A DNA stretch of 64,000 bases from Cytobacillus sp. NJ13 (GCA_030348385.1 JAUCFP010000006.1:3141001-3205000); one strand, 5' to 3'. Positions 26,131 to 35,992 are shown, counted from the first letter of the stretch. Program-made: numbers and translations. The notes: generated by a model from the sequence alone, not told the origin.

Positions 26131-27195
26131 TTATCTTAACCCCAGCATTTCTTTTAACTCCGCCATTTTCCCTTTTGATAAAGGGATTGATGATTTAGAA
26201 GCATCATTGAGCACCAGTGTAAAACTATTTCTCGTCCATGTCACAACCTCCCGGACCTTCTGCAAATTAACAATATAGGACCGGTGACATCTGAAGAAGC
26301 CATAGGGGTGCAGTTTTCTTTCCAGCTCTGCCAGTGTAAATACACTTGGATACACTTCACCTTTTATAAAAATATTGGATTGGCCATCGCTGCTTTCAAT
26401 GTAATCAATTTCAGGCGGGTCGAATAATACGATTTTATCATTTACTTTTGTGGGGATTTTCTCGAAGCGAACGGGCTGTACCGCTGGCGTTTCTTCATTC
26501 AGCAGACCAGCATGCTGTTCCTGGGCCGCTGCTGTTTCTGCTGTATCCGCTTCATCCTGTAAAACGTCAAGCTCCTGCAGACCGGTTTCACCAAGCCTAT
26601 AAACCTTGTTGGTCACTGCAAGAGCACTCTCCAAATTACCAGTTAGTATTAAAACACCTTTCCCATTTTGGCAAAGTTTCCTTATCAGTTTTATGAAGAC
26701 ACGCTTTGTTTCCAAATCAATATTTTGGTCAGGCTCTTCAAAAATATACAATGCAGGGTTCTGAAAAAGCATACGGCCAAAATGGACACGTCTTTTTTGT
26801 GAATAGGACAATTTTCTAACCTGTTGATTTCGCTCTGCATCCAGCTGAACAGCACGCAGCCCTTCTTCTATTGATATTTCCGATCCAAATAGGTTCTTAT
26901 AAAATGAGAAGTTTTCCTTCGCCGTTAATCTTTCATATAGCCCGTCATTTAAAGAGAAGATTCCAATGTCCGCCAAAAATTTGCGTTTGTCTATCGCCGC
27001 ACTAATTTCGTTAACCCTTATTTCTCCATTGGAAATCGGCATTGACCCCATGAACATACTCAATAATACATTCCTTACATTTGTATTTGTATGAACTGCT
27101 GCGGCCTCGCCTGCTGAGACCTCTAGACTAAATGGAGGAAATACAACAGTATGTTCATCATGCTCTTCTAAATTTGTTATTTTTAAAATGGCCAC
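26131..27195 (-). CDS. Degenerate ABC-ATPase domain fused to LytTR DNA-binding domain
   Basis: Predicted 354-residue regulator. Residues 1-210 follow the ABC ATPase fold: a signature-like KLSYSQKRRVHFGRML and a Walker-B-like ALYIFEEPDQNIDLE. The Walker A site is lost (AVHTNTNVRNVLLS instead of GxxGxGKT), so nucleotide hydrolysis is unlikely. After an Ala/Glu-rich linker, residues about 255-350 form a LytTR domain (IDYIESSDGQSNIFIKG, RCHRSYIVNLQKV). It lies directly upstream of the exporter genes, which it probably regulates. The ATPase-like part may sense the transporter or a partner ATPase; this is inference. Confidence 0.85.
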   Translation of the reverse strand: MAILKITNLEEHDEHTVVFPPFSLEVSAGEAAAVHTNTNVRNVLLSMFMGSMPISNGEIRVNEISAAIDKRKFLADIGIFSLNDGLYERLTAKENFSFYKNLFGSEISIEEGLRAVQLDAERNQQVRKLSYSQKRRVHFGRMLFQNPALYIFEEPDQNIDLETKRVFIKLIRKLCQNGKGVLILTGNLESALAVTNKVYRLGETGLQELDVLQDEADTAETAAAQEQHAGLLNEETPAVQPVRFEKIPTKVNDKIVLFDPPEIDYIESSDGQSNIFIKGEVYPSVFTLAELERKLHPYGFFRCHRSYIVNLQKVREVVTWTRNSFTLVLNDASKSSIPLSKGKMAELKEMLGLR

Positions 27196-27315
27196 TTCTA
27201 ATCACCTGGTTTTTTTAGATTTCATACCTGTAATTATAACGCTGAAGGACATGTAAAATATAGCTTTTCCTGGGAAATAATAGGGGTATTTGTCGAATGA
27301 CAGTTATTCTTCAAA

Positions 27316-27353
27316 CAAAAAAGGGGCATGAAACCGAATGATTTCATACCCCG
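27316..27353 (-). terminator. Terminator of gatCAB
   Basis: A 12-bp stem with one mismatch (27322-27333 and 27342-27353) follows the gatB stop codon. Six T follow on the minus strand. Confidence 0.86.
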
Positions 27354-27361
27354 ATATATAG

Positions 27362-28789
27362 CTATCTTTTCTGAATTTCCTGCTGCAATAATTTGTTGAC
27401 AAGCGGCGGGTTGGCCTGTCCTTTTGTGGCTTTCATGATTTGGCCGACAAGGAAGCCGATCGCTTTTTGTTTTCCATTTTTGAAATCCTCGATCGATTGC
27501 GGATTCGCATCAAGCGTTTCTCCGATAATCTTAAGAAGTGCACCTTCGTCCGAAATTTGGACAAGGCCTTTTTCTTTTACGATTGTTTCTGGATCTCCGC
27601 CATTTTCAACCAGTTCTTTGAAGACGGTTTTGGCAATTTTGGAAGAGATGGTGCCGTTTTCGATCAGTTTAATCATGCCGGCAAGTCCCTCTGGAGTCAG
27701 AGCTATATCGTTTAGCTCTTTTTGTTCAGCATTCAGGTATGCCGACAGCTCACCCATCACCCAGTTAGAAGCCTGCTTTGCGTCAGCTCCTGCTTGGACA
27801 GCCGCTTCAAAGAAATCGGATGTTTCTTTTGTGACTGTCAGGACAGCTGCATCATAAGCAGGAAGCCCGAGTTCTTCAATATAGCGGTTCTTTCTTTGGT
27901 CCGGAAGCTCAGGAATCTCAGCACGAATGCGCTCTTTCCACTCTTCATCAATATGGATATCAAGCAAATCAGGCTCAGGAAAATAACGATAATCATCCGA
28001 ACCCTCTTTTACCCTCATTAGAATGGTTGTATTGGTTGCTTCATCATAGCGCAACGTTTCCTGCTGGATTGTACCGCCTGAACTTAGAATCTCTTCCTGC
28101 CGCTTTTCCTCGTACTCCAGTCCTTTGCGGACAAAGTTAAAGGAGTTCAGGTTCTTAAGCTCTGTCTTTGTGCCAAATTCCTCCTGGCCGACAGGACGAA
28201 GGGAGATATTCGCATCACAGCGAAGTGAACCCTCCTCCATTTTACAGTCAGAAACGCCTGTATACTGGATGATGGACTTTAGTTTCTCCAGATATGCATA
28301 TGCTTCATTTGGCGTGCGGATATCCGGCTCAGATACAATCTCGATCAGCGGTGTACCCTGGCGGTTATAGTCTACAAGAGAATATCCTTTAGCATGAGAC
28401 AGTTTTCCTGCATCTTCTTCAAGATGGATCCGCGTAATCCCGATTTTTTTCTTATAGCCGTCGACTTCGATCTCAATCCAGCCATGCTCGCCAATTGGCT
28501 TATCGAATTGCGAAATCTGGTAGGCTTTTGGGTTATCCGGGTAAAAATAATTCTTCCGGTCAAATTTTGTAACAGGTGCGATTTCACAATTCAGTGCCAT
28601 CGCAGCTTTCATTCCGAATTCAACTGCCTTTTTATTAATGACAGGAAGCACTCCAGGGTAGCCGAGATCGACGACCGTTGTGTTTGAGTTGGGCTCAGCT
28701 CCAAAATGGTTTGGGCTGGCCGAGAATATTTTTGAATCTGTTTTTAGCTCTACGTGTACTTCAAGTCCGATAACCGTTTCGTATTTCAT
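27362..28789 (-). CDS. gatB: Aspartyl/glutamyl-tRNA amidotransferase subunit B
   Basis: Predicted 475-residue kinase subunit of GatCAB, which turns Glu-tRNA(Gln), and often Asp-tRNA(Asn), into the amide form. The N-terminus [15 protein letters not shown] and the segments [27 protein letters not shown] and LEEDAGK are diagnostic. The C-terminal helical YqeY-like tail (about 330-475) binds the tRNA. It follows gatA with a 12-bp gap; the operon order gatC-gatA-gatB is that of B. subtilis. Confidence 0.97.
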   Translation of the reverse strand: MKYETVIGLEVHVELKTDSKIFSASPNHFGAEPNSNTTVVDLGYPGVLPVINKKAVEFGMKAAMALNCEIAPVTKFDRKNYFYPDNPKAYQISQFDKPIGEHGWIEIEVDGYKKKIGITRIHLEEDAGKLSHAKGYSLVDYNRQGTPLIEIVSEPDIRTPNEAYAYLEKLKSIIQYTGVSDCKMEEGSLRCDANISLRPVGQEEFGTKTELKNLNSFNFVRKGLEYEEKRQEEILSSGGTIQQETLRYDEATNTTILMRVKEGSDDYRYFPEPDLLDIHIDEEWKERIRAEIPELPDQRKNRYIEELGLPAYDAAVLTVTKETSDFFEAAVQAGADAKQASNWVMGELSAYLNAEQKELNDIALTPEGLAGMIKLIENGTISSKIAKTVFKELVENGGDPETIVKEKGLVQISDEGALLKIIGETLDANPQSIEDFKNGKQKAIGFLVGQIMKATKGQANPPLVNKLLQQEIQKR

Positions 28790-28801
28790 GAATTTCCCCC
28801 C

Positions 28802-30262
28802 TTACAGTCCCGGTTTTTGCTTATGGAATTCTGTAGCCTGCTCAAAAGCATGCGCTACGCGGTAAACAGTGCTTTCATCAAAATGCTTTCCGATAATCTG
28901 AAGGCCAAGCGGCAATCCATCCGCGAATCCGCAAGGTACGCTGATTCCAGGCACCCCGGCAAGGTTTACTGGAATTGTCAGAATATCGTTTGCGTACATA
29001 GTCAGCGGATCAGACGTATTTTCACCAATCTTAAAGGCAGGAGTTGGTGCTGTCGGTCCAATAATGACATCATATTTTTCAAAAACATTTTCAAAGTCTT
29101 GTTTAATCAGAGTACGAACCTTTTGTGCCTTTTTATAGTAAGCATCATAATAGCCTGAACTTAAGGCGAATGTCCCAAGCATGATGCGGCGTTTCACTTC
29201 ATCACCGAAGCCTTCTGCACGAGTCTTTTTGTATAAATCGATTAAATTCTCAGGATCAGCTGTTCTATAGCCATAGCGTACGCCATCAAAGCGCGCCAGG
29301 TTTGCCGATGCCTCAGAGGAGGACAGCAGATAATACGTTGCCAGTGCATATTTCGAATGCGGCAGGGAAACTTCCTCCCATGTTGCCCCAAGTTTTTCTA
29401 ACACTTTCAGGGCGTCCAGTACTGACTGGCGCACCTCTTCATTTACACCTTCAGCCAAATACTCTTTCGGAACGGCAATTCTCAGCCCCTTTACATCCCC
29501 AGTCAGGCTTTCCGCATAGCTTGGGACCTCAACATTTGCTGAAGTAGAATCCATAGGATCCACACCTGAAATTGCCTGAAGCAGATATGCGTTATCTTCA
29601 ACCGTCCGTGTAATTGGCCCGATTTGATCCAGAGATGAGGCAAACGCAATCAGTCCGAATCTTGATACTGTTCCATATGTAGGCTTTAACCCAACAACTC
29701 CGCAATAAGAAGCAGGCTGTCTGATTGAGCCGCCTGTGTCTGATCCAAGAGAAAATAAAACTTCACCGGCCGCAACAGATGCAGCAGAGCCGCCGGAAGA
29801 TCCCCCGGGAACTCTTTCTAAATTCCAGGGATTTCGGGTTACTTGAAAGCCTGAGTTTTCATTGGATGATCCCATTGCAAATTCATCCATATTCAGTTTA
29901 CCGATTGTAATGGTTTCAGCATTATGTAATTTGGATGCAGCAGTCGCATCATAAATCGGATCAAAATTTTCAAGGATTTTACTCGCACTGGTTGTGCGCA
30001 GCCCCTTCGTTACGATGTTATCCTTCACACCGATTGGCATACCGAACAAAAGGCCTTTCGCTTCGTCCGTTCCAATTTTCCCATCCATTCTTTTAGCTGC
30101 TTCACGGGCTCTTTCTTCATCAAGCGTCAAGAAAGCCTGTACTTTGTCTTCTACTTCACCGATTCGCTTGTACGATTCGCTGACAAGATCGGTAACCGTG
30201 ATTTCTTTCTTATGTAAAAGCTGATGAAGTTCCGATACCTTATGGTCAAATAAACTCACCAT
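28802..30262 (-). CDS. gatA: Aspartyl/glutamyl-tRNA amidotransferase subunit A
   Basis: Predicted 486-residue amidase-signature subunit that releases ammonia from glutamine for GatB. The Ser-cisSer-Lys triad is visible in [19 protein letters not shown] and [10 protein letters not shown]. The ATG at 30260-30262 has GGGAGGGG directly upstream; the frame extends six codons to a TTG that would overlap this site. The length matches the B. subtilis protein (485). It is preceded by gatC with a 10-bp gap. Confidence 0.97.
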   Translation of the reverse strand: MVSLFDHKVSELHQLLHKKEITVTDLVSESYKRIGEVEDKVQAFLTLDEERAREAAKRMDGKIGTDEAKGLLFGMPIGVKDNIVTKGLRTTSASKILENFDPIYDATAASKLHNAETITIGKLNMDEFAMGSSNENSGFQVTRNPWNLERVPGGSSGGSAASVAAGEVLFSLGSDTGGSIRQPASYCGVVGLKPTYGTVSRFGLIAFASSLDQIGPITRTVEDNAYLLQAISGVDPMDSTSANVEVPSYAESLTGDVKGLRIAVPKEYLAEGVNEEVRQSVLDALKVLEKLGATWEEVSLPHSKYALATYYLLSSSEASANLARFDGVRYGYRTADPENLIDLYKKTRAEGFGDEVKRRIMLGTFALSSGYYDAYYKKAQKVRTLIKQDFENVFEKYDVIIGPTAPTPAFKIGENTSDPLTMYANDILTIPVNLAGVPGISVPCGFADGLPLGLQIIGKHFDESTVYRVAHAFEQATEFHKQKPGL

Positions 30263-30272
30263 TTTCCCCTCC

Positions 30273-30563
30273 CTATTCAATAATAGACGGCACTTTTATA
30301 TAGCCATCCTGATGTTCCGGCGCATTTTTCAGAACTTCTTCCTGTGGAAGCCCCTTATTCGCCTTATCTTCTCTCAATACATTCTTCATATCAAGAACAT
30401 GGGATGTTGGTTCAACATGATCTGTATCAAGCTCATTCAGCAGCTCGGCAAATGAAATCATCTTGTCCAGCTGTTCGGTATAAGCAACAGCTTCTTCCTC
30501 AGTCATAGCAAGCCGCGCCAAGTGTGCAACATGCTTAACCTGATCTATTGAAATTCTCGACAT
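30273..30563 (-). CDS. gatC: Aspartyl/glutamyl-tRNA amidotransferase subunit C
   Basis: Predicted 96-residue subunit that wraps around GatA and stabilises the complex. It shows [16 protein letters not shown] at the N-terminus and the conserved [17 protein letters not shown] in the middle. GGAGGT lies seven bases before the ATG at 30561-30563; the longer frame adds 13 residues not found in the family. It is the first gene of gatCAB, so the promoter must lie between 30564 and 30750. Confidence 0.96.
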   Translation of the reverse strand: MSRISIDQVKHVAHLARLAMTEEEAVAYTEQLDKMISFAELLNELDTDHVEPTSHVLDMKNVLREDKANKGLPQEEVLKNAPEHQDGYIKVPSIIE

Positions 30564-30783
30564 TAATGCCACCTCCAAAAATTGAATACTGTCAATGCAC
30601 AATTATTATGATCATACCAAACTTTCACGCGTTAAAGCAATACGCGCACACCAGCTGGTTCAGCAATCTTCTGCTTATTTTACCATGAGTTCAGTGAATT
30701 GTGTGTTTGCTTCTCTTTTTAAAGGATAAATGAAAAGCGAAACCGAATAAATGGGGATGCGAATAAGTACAGGAGGTGCGATT

Positions 30784-31140
30784 ATGGAATTTTTCCGATT
30801 TGATTTGGATGTCAGCAGGGAAATTGCTCAATTCAGCAGCCACAATGCCAGTATCACCCCGATTATCAGGAACAAAACTGCTGCAGTTGGGTGTATCCAC
30901 TTGAAGGATAATAGTGTTTTAGGCATGCATCCGGCACCTTGTCCCCAGCTATTTCTCATCGTTGACGGCGAAGGATGGGTTAAAACTGCTGGCGGTGAGC
31001 AAATTGCAATCCAAAAAGGAACCGCTGTTTATTGGTCTGAAGGCGAGGAACATGAATCAGGCTCTTACCTCGGCATGACTGCAATTGTGATTGAAGGTCC
31101 TGATTTGGATCCGCATCAGTACCTGAAGCCTTTGGGATAG
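30784..31140 (+). CDS. Cupin-domain protein
   Basis: Predicted 118-residue single-domain cupin. The two barrel motifs are partly kept (GMHPAPCPQLFLIVDGEGWV, then GTAVYWSEGEEHESGS), with His and Glu residues that could bind a metal. The ATG at 30784 follows AGGAGGTGCGATT, an excellent site; the frame extends 11 codons upstream. It is transcribed divergently from gatCAB. Function unknown: small cupins range from enzymes to sensors. Confidence 0.82.
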   Translation: MEFFRFDLDVSREIAQFSSHNASITPIIRNKTAAVGCIHLKDNSVLGMHPAPCPQLFLIVDGEGWVKTAGGEQIAIQKGTAVYWSEGEEHESGSYLGMTAIVIEGPDLDPHQYLKPLG

Positions 31141-31154
31141 AAAGCGGAACAATT

Positions 31155-31232
31155 GGCATTGGCGGGTAAATGCTGAAGTTTGGCGGTATCTTATTAAATT
31201 TGGCCGATAAGCTCAGCATTTCGGCCGGTATT
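31155..31232 (+). repeat. Short-period intergenic array D (20-21 nt)
   Basis: Immediately after the cupin stop codon a motif close to TTTGGCSGRTAA recurs. GGC falls at 31161, 31182, 31202 and 31223 (spacing 21, 20, 21), with a partial TTGGCAT at 31153. It reads in the direction of the cupin gene and stops before the yueI terminator. No other terminator for the cupin gene was seen. Confidence 0.8.
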
Positions 31233-31246
31233 GTAATGCTTTCCCC

Positions 31247-31277
31247 CAAAAATGGAGCAGCGCCGAAGACGCTGCTC
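31247..31277 (-). terminator. Terminator of yueI
   Basis: A perfect 8-bp stem (GAGCAGCG / CGCTGCTC) with a 7-nt loop overlaps the yueI stop codon. CATTTTTGG follows on the minus strand. Confidence 0.82.
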
Positions 31278-31725
31278 ATTTCCGCTTGAATAGTTTGGCA
31301 AATAGGCCGCCCTTTTTTTCTTTTTTTGCTTCTGCTTTGACTGTTTTCCTCTCCACAAAAATTTCCGGTTTATCAATCGCATAGTCATAGGCAAGAACCA
31401 GCCCGTTCTCCGAATTATGCTCCTTGTTGGTGACAATTGTATAGTCAACCTTATAGGCTGAAGCCAGTTTTATATATTTTGATAAATAGGAGTAGCTCAT
31501 ATTCCCATTCAGATAAAGATGAGCCTTGCTGTTGGCTTTAAGGGCCTCTTCCACCTGCGGATAGATTCCATCTTCTCTCATCTGCGGCTGCTTCAAGGCA
31601 ATGACCACTCTCTCCCGAAGAGAGCCAAGAAACTTGCGGCGCTCATCAGGCTTGGTCTGTTTTTGTCCATGAATCCCCTGTTGAAGATAATCATCTATAT
31701 TTTCAGCCAATTGTACATCCTCCAT
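31276..31725 (-). CDS. yueI: YueI family protein (DUF1694)
   Basis: Predicted 149-residue cytoplasmic protein of the YueI/DUF1694 family. Recognisable are the N-terminal DYLQQGIHGQKQTKPDERRKFLG, the central RERVVIALKQPQM, and a basic tail (KKEKKGGLFAKLFKRK). The function is not known; the fold has been related to L7Ae/L30e-like RNA-binding proteins, but I cannot confirm that from sequence alone. pncA, a neighbour of yueI in B. subtilis (yueJ), lies 3.7 kb away here. Confidence 0.85.
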   Translation of the reverse strand: MEDVQLAENIDDYLQQGIHGQKQTKPDERRKFLGSLRERVVIALKQPQMREDGIYPQVEEALKANSKAHLYLNGNMSYSYLSKYIKLASAYKVDYTIVTNKEHNSENGLVLAYDYAIDKPEIFVERKTVKAEAKKEKKGGLFAKLFKRK

Positions 31726-31833
31726 CCTTATATGACCTCAATGCTTTCATTGTATTCAGTATTACGCCCTATTTCAAATTTTGCCTATATAATATGTATG
31801 TTTTTGCAGCATGTACTGTGCTTGCCTTTAAAG

Positions 31834-31865
31834 CAAAAAATACCTCCCTTCCATGGAAGAGAGGT
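31834..31865 (-). terminator. Terminator of aceA
   Basis: A 10-bp stem with one G-U pair (ACCTCTCTTC / GAAGGGAGGT) and a 4-nt loop is followed by ATTTTTT on the minus strand, about 50 bp after the aceA stop codon. Confidence 0.75.
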
Positions 31866-31917
31866 TCAAAATAGGAGAATGTACAGGTAAAAAAATCAAG
31901 TTACAAACGGGTAAAAA

Positions 31918-33207
31918 TTAAGCTTCCTGCTTTTCAGTAAACTGTTCTTCCTCAGTGGATCCCTTTAAAGCAGTTGTCGAGGAGGTACCTCCAGTAATGA
32001 CCATGGAAACCTGGTCAAAATAGCCGGTACCCACTTCACGCTGATGCCTTGTCGCCGTGTAGCCATGTGTTTCGCTGGCAAACTCGGCCTGCTGCAGTTC
32101 AGAGTACGCAGCCATTCCGCGGTCTTTATAGCCGCGAGCCAATTCAAACATGCTATGGTTTAGCGCATGGAATCCTGCCAAAGTAACAAACTGGAACCTG
32201 TAGCCCATTTTTCCGAGCTCTACCTGGAATTTTGCAATCGTTTCATCATCGAGCTTTTTCTTCCAATTGAATGAAGGAGAGCAATTATACGCTAACAGCT
32301 TGCCGGGGAATTTCTCATGGATTGCTTCAGCAAAGCGTCTCGCTTCATCAAGGTCCGGTTCAGATGTTTCACACCATACCAGGTCTGCATAAGGAGCATA
32401 CGCCAATCCCCGAGCGATCGCTTGGTCAAGCCCAGCCTTTGTACGGAAAAAACCTTCAGGTGTGCGTTCTCCGGTAATGAAAGGTGCATCATAAGGGTCT
32501 ACATCGCTGGTAATTAAGTCTGCAGCGTTGGCATCAGTCCGTGCAACAATGACAGTCGGCACGCCCATAACATCCGCTGCCAATCTTGCAGAAATTAAAT
32601 TCTTAACAGCAGTCTGGGTTGGCAGCAAAACCTTTCCGCCAAGGTGTCCGCATTTCTTCTCAGAAGATAGCTGGTCCTCAAAGTGTACGCCGCCGGCACC
32701 CGATTCAATCATGCCTTTCATAAGTTCAAATACATTAAGCTGGCCGCCGAATCCTGCTTCCGCATCTGCTACAATCGGAGCGAACCAGTCAATGGAATGA
32801 TCGCCTTCCATATGATGAATCTGGTCAGCTCGCTGAAGGGCCTGATTAATTCTTTTTACTACACTCGGAACACTGTTGGCCGGATATAGGCTTTGGTCCG
32901 GGTACATATTTCCGGACAGGTTCGCATCTGCAGCAACCTGCCAGCCGCTTAAGTATATGGCCTTCAGCCCAGCCTTAACCTGCTGGACAGCCTGGTTTCC
33001 CGTTAATGCTCCTAATGCATTGACGAAGTCTTCTTCATTCACAAGCTTCCACAGCTTCTCTGCACCACGGCGCGCTAATGTATGTTCAATATCAATTGAC
33101 CCTCTTAATTTGATGACTTCCTCAGCCGTATACGGTCTTTCTACTCCATTCCAGCGTTCATCCATTTCCCAGCTTTCCTGTAACTGACGCACTCTTTCAT
33201 CTGCCAT
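31918..33207 (-). CDS. aceA: Isocitrate lyase
   Basis: Predicted 429-residue glyoxylate-shunt enzyme that splits isocitrate into glyoxylate and succinate, allowing growth on acetate or fatty acids. The catalytic loop [13 protein letters not shown] and the segments [18 protein letters not shown] and [11 protein letters not shown] are diagnostic. B. subtilis lacks this enzyme, whereas B. cereus-group and Cytobacillus-type species have it. No malate synthase gene lies beside it in this window, so the second step must be encoded elsewhere. AGGAGGA precedes the ATG. An inverted repeat about 70 bp upstream may be its operator. Confidence 0.96.
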   Translation of the reverse strand: MADERVRQLQESWEMDERWNGVERPYTAEEVIKLRGSIDIEHTLARRGAEKLWKLVNEEDFVNALGALTGNQAVQQVKAGLKAIYLSGWQVAADANLSGNMYPDQSLYPANSVPSVVKRINQALQRADQIHHMEGDHSIDWFAPIVADAEAGFGGQLNVFELMKGMIESGAGGVHFEDQLSSEKKCGHLGGKVLLPTQTAVKNLISARLAADVMGVPTVIVARTDANAADLITSDVDPYDAPFITGERTPEGFFRTKAGLDQAIARGLAYAPYADLVWCETSEPDLDEARRFAEAIHEKFPGKLLAYNCSPSFNWKKKLDDETIAKFQVELGKMGYRFQFVTLAGFHALNHSMFELARGYKDRGMAAYSELQQAEFASETHGYTATRHQREVGTGYFDQVSMVITGGTSSTTALKGSTEEEQFTEKQEA

Positions 33208-33737
33208 TTGATTAAATCCTCCTTTTAATTTAGAAAATTATCATTTGAGCAAAACCCCAGTTGCAATGCAGTTCTGTATCATAACAGATATAAAATTATC
33301 AACTGTTATGATATAAATCTAAGTTGTTATAAAACAATTAATTATCTATGTTTTGTATTATATAACAGAGAATTCTTAATGGGAACCCCTTTTTAAAAAA
33401 ATTTTCAAAATTTACCGCTAATTCTCTAATCTATCCAATAAAACTGCTCTTTTCGCCAACTTAATTTTATAAATTTGGATGAATAGATATGTTGATATAT
33501 GTGAAATAACAGAAAATTAATGCGAAATAGCGTATTTTTATACAATTATATCTTTATAGTTTTTAAGATTTTTTGTCCCTCAACCTTTATTATGTTATGA
33601 TAATAAACGTCTTTTCAAAGTGGACCATTCCCCAAACTGATTTTTCCACAAACACAAAACTGTATGTTACTGTATAAAAGGAACTTTTCTCACGTATGGT
33701 TTAATGGGGACACTAATAGAAAAACGGAGGTGAACAT
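33208..33737. other. Divergent intergenic region aceA / symporter
   Basis: About 530 AT-rich bases between aceA (minus) and the small-peptide/symporter pair (plus). It holds the TATCATAACAG inverted repeat and related half-sites on the aceA side, and presumably both promoters. I see no gene. A TATAAA near 33672 could be a -10 element for the symporter, but no good -35 pairs with it. Confidence 0.6.
33277..33313. promoter_or_regulatory. Inverted repeat upstream of aceA, possible operator
   Basis: TATCATAACAG (33277-33287) and CTGTTATGATA (33303-33313) are perfect 11-bp arms with a 15-nt spacer. The half-site ATAACAG occurs again at 33362-33368. Its distance from the aceA start fits a promoter operator. 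The binding protein is unknown. Confidence 0.5.
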
Positions 33738-33842
33738 ATGGATTTCACTATAGCGACGTGGCTTTGGCTTCTTGTTCCAATGCCATTATTAATTGTATTT
33801 TCAGGTATATCTCTATTTACTGAAAGAGGAGAGGATAAATAA
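33738..33842 (+). CDS. Symporter small accessory peptide
   Basis: Predicted 34-residue peptide with one membrane helix (TWLWLLVPMPLLIVFSGISLF) and a charged tail (TERGEDK). A strong GGAGG site lies eight bases upstream. Its stop codon ends two bases before the symporter ATG, so translation is coupled. Tiny one-helix proteins of this kind are known directly upstream of SSS-family symporters in Bacilli and are named symporter small accessory proteins. The role, probably assembly or stability of the symporter, is inferred. Confidence 0.85.
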   Translation: MDFTIATWLWLLVPMPLLIVFSGISLFTERGEDK

Positions 33843-33844
33843 AC

Positions 33845-35314
33845 ATGGATATTAATATACCAACGCTAACATCAATAATAGTCTATCTGGTTGGTATGCT
33901 TCTGATTGGCGTACTTGCTGCCAGAATGACTAAGGATTTATCTGATTATGTGTTAGGAGGAAGGCGTCTGGGACCGGGTGTCGCAGCATTGAGTGCAGGG
34001 GCTTCAGATATGAGTGGATGGCTGATGCTTGGCTTGCCTGGTGCCGTTTATTTAGGAGGTATGGGAGAGATTTGGCTTCCTATAGGGCTCTCAGTCGGCG
34101 CATATCTAAATTGGCAGTTTGTGGCCAAACCACTGCGTGTCTATACAGAGGTAGCAAACGATTCCATTACAGTACCTGGATATTTTGAAAACCGATTCCA
34201 TGATACTTCGAAAATATTGCGCGTTGTATCTGCAATCGTTATTTTAATCTTTTTTACCTTTTATACTTCATCGAGCCTTGTCGGCGGGGCCATTTTATTA
34301 GAAAATTCATTTGGAATGGATTACAAGGTAGCGTTATGGGTCGGAGCAGCTGTTATCCTTTCTTATACAATCTTCGGCGGATTTCTGGCTGCCAGCTGGA
34401 CGGATTTCGTTCAAGGGATTTTAATGTTCCTGGCTATGATTATTATACCGATTGCTGCCATTCAGGAGCTTGGCGGATGGAATGAGACTATGCAGACAAT
34501 TGGGGCTATGGATTCTTCCTATTTAGATGTATATTCCGGTGCCCCTTTTGTTGGAGTAGCTTCACTATTAGCATGGGGATTAGGTTATTTTGGACAGCCG
34601 CATATCCTTGTCCGTTTTATGGGATTAAGATCCACCAATGATGTTCCAAAAGCACGTTTTATTGGTATGACCTGGATGATTGTTTCCTTATTCGGAGCTC
34701 TGTTTGTAGGTTTTGCCGGTATCGCCTATTTTGCAGATGCACCGCTTGCCAATTCTGAAACAGTATTTATCATGTTTTCACAAGTACTATTTAATCCATG
34801 GGTCGCTGGATTTTTATTAGCAGCCATTCTCTCAGCAATCATGAGCACCGTTGACTCTCAATTGCTCGTTTCTTCTAGTGCATTGGCACAGGATTTCTAT
34901 AAATCCATCTTCAGAAGAAATGCTTCCAAAAAGGAAGAAATGATTGTTGGCAGAATTGCTGTACTGGGCATTGCCATTATTGCCATCTTCTTAGGGTATA
35001 ACCCCGAAAGTAAGGTGCTGGAACTTGTCAGTTATGCTTGGGCCGGATTTGGTGCAGCCTTCGGGCCAGTTATCATCCTGAGCCTGTTCTGGAAACGCAT
35101 GACACGGAATGGCGCCCTTGCCGGCATTATTGTTGGTGCCGTAACAGTAATTGTTTGGGCACAGCTTACCGGCGGATTGTTTGATTTGTATGAATTGGCG
35201 CCTGGCTTCCTATTTGCAGGTTTAGCGATCATCATCGTCAGCCTTCTGGATAAGGCACCTTCAAAAGAAGTTCAGGAGCAGTACAATCAATATAAGTCTG
35301 TCCTTAAAAATTAA
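33845..35314 (+). CDS. putP: Sodium/proline symporter (PutP/OpuE)
   Basis: Predicted 489-residue SSS-family symporter with about 13 membrane helices, importing proline with sodium. Family signs include YVLGGRRLGPGVAALSAGASDMSGWLMLGLPG, which carries the sodium/substrate site, and a late ILSAIMSTVDSQLLVSSSALAQDFY. Its place between the yer/pcrA genes and gatCAB is that of B. subtilis opuE, the osmotically controlled proline importer, so it may serve osmoprotection. Together with rocA it could also feed proline catabolism. It is co-translated with the small peptide upstream. Confidence 0.93.
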   Translation: MDINIPTLTSIIVYLVGMLLIGVLAARMTKDLSDYVLGGRRLGPGVAALSAGASDMSGWLMLGLPGAVYLGGMGEIWLPIGLSVGAYLNWQFVAKPLRVYTEVANDSITVPGYFENRFHDTSKILRVVSAIVILIFFTFYTSSSLVGGAILLENSFGMDYKVALWVGAAVILSYTIFGGFLAASWTDFVQGILMFLAMIIIPIAAIQELGGWNETMQTIGAMDSSYLDVYSGAPFVGVASLLAWGLGYFGQPHILVRFMGLRSTNDVPKARFIGMTWMIVSLFGALFVGFAGIAYFADAPLANSETVFIMFSQVLFNPWVAGFLLAAILSAIMSTVDSQLLVSSSALAQDFYKSIFRRNASKKEEMIVGRIAVLGIAIIAIFLGYNPESKVLELVSYAWAGFGAAFGPVIILSLFWKRMTRNGALAGIIVGAVTVIVWAQLTGGLFDLYELAPGFLFAGLAIIIVSLLDKAPSKEVQEQYNQYKSVLKN

Positions 35315-35321
35315 TTGCAGA

Positions 35322-35351
35322 AACCCTCTTCCTATGTGGAGAGGGTTTTTT
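35322..35351 (+). terminator. Terminator of the symporter gene
   Basis: An 8-bp stem (AACCCTCT / AGAGGGTT) with a 10-nt loop is followed by six T on the plus strand. Confidence 0.85.
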
Positions 35352-35440
35352 GTATGTAAAACGGTTCTTCAATACAGTTACAGCCTTCAGCTGGCAATCA
35401 ATATTTTGTGTTGCCGGCTTAATTACAAAGCCAGCAATCA

Positions 35441-35992
35441 TTAAATTACTTCTGCTCCAAGGGTCTTTGCAAAATGCCTTAAGGCCCACTCATGGCCCTC
35501 CTGGTCAAATGATGCGACAGCATCTTTATGAATCACTATTTTAAATCCTTTATTATAAGCATCGACTGCCGTATGAAGCACGCAAATGTCGGTACATACA
35601 CCGACCAGATGCACTTCCTCTACACCGCGCTCCCTCAGTTTTATCTCGAGATCGGTTCCTGCAAATGCGGAATATCTTGTTTTATCCATAAAATAAACAT
35701 TCTCAGCTTCCTTGTTCGTTTCATAAACCTCCTGCAGAAACCCATAAAGATTTCTTCCGTCCGTGTTCCTGATATTATGCGGCGGGAATAAATTCGTTTC
35801 TGGGTGATGGATATCCCCTTCATCATGAACATCAATAGCAAAAACAGTGAAATGCCCATTTGCGACAAACTCTTGTGTGAGCTCTGAGATTTTCTTTTCC
35901 AGCAGCTGTCCAGGCATACCGCATGTCAGGGCACCGTCCTCAGCTACAAAATCATTTGTGTAATCGATATTAATCAAAGCTTTGTTTGGCAT
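35441..35992 (-). CDS. pncA: Nicotinamidase (isochorismatase-like cysteine hydrolase)
   Basis: Predicted 183-residue enzyme that deamidates nicotinamide to nicotinate for NAD salvage. The catalytic triad is visible: Asp in NIDYTNDF, Lys in MDKTRYSAF and Cys in VGVCTDICVLHTAVDAY. A metal-site candidate is DVHDEGDIHHPE. It matches B. subtilis PncA (YueJ, 183 residues). A weaker alternative is a different isochorismatase-family hydrolase. It is convergent with the symporter gene. Confidence 0.9.
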   Translation of the reverse strand: MPNKALINIDYTNDFVAEDGALTCGMPGQLLEKKISELTQEFVANGHFTVFAIDVHDEGDIHHPETNLFPPHNIRNTDGRNLYGFLQEVYETNKEAENVYFMDKTRYSAFAGTDLEIKLRERGVEEVHLVGVCTDICVLHTAVDAYNKGFKIVIHKDAVASFDQEGHEWALRHFAKTLGAEVI

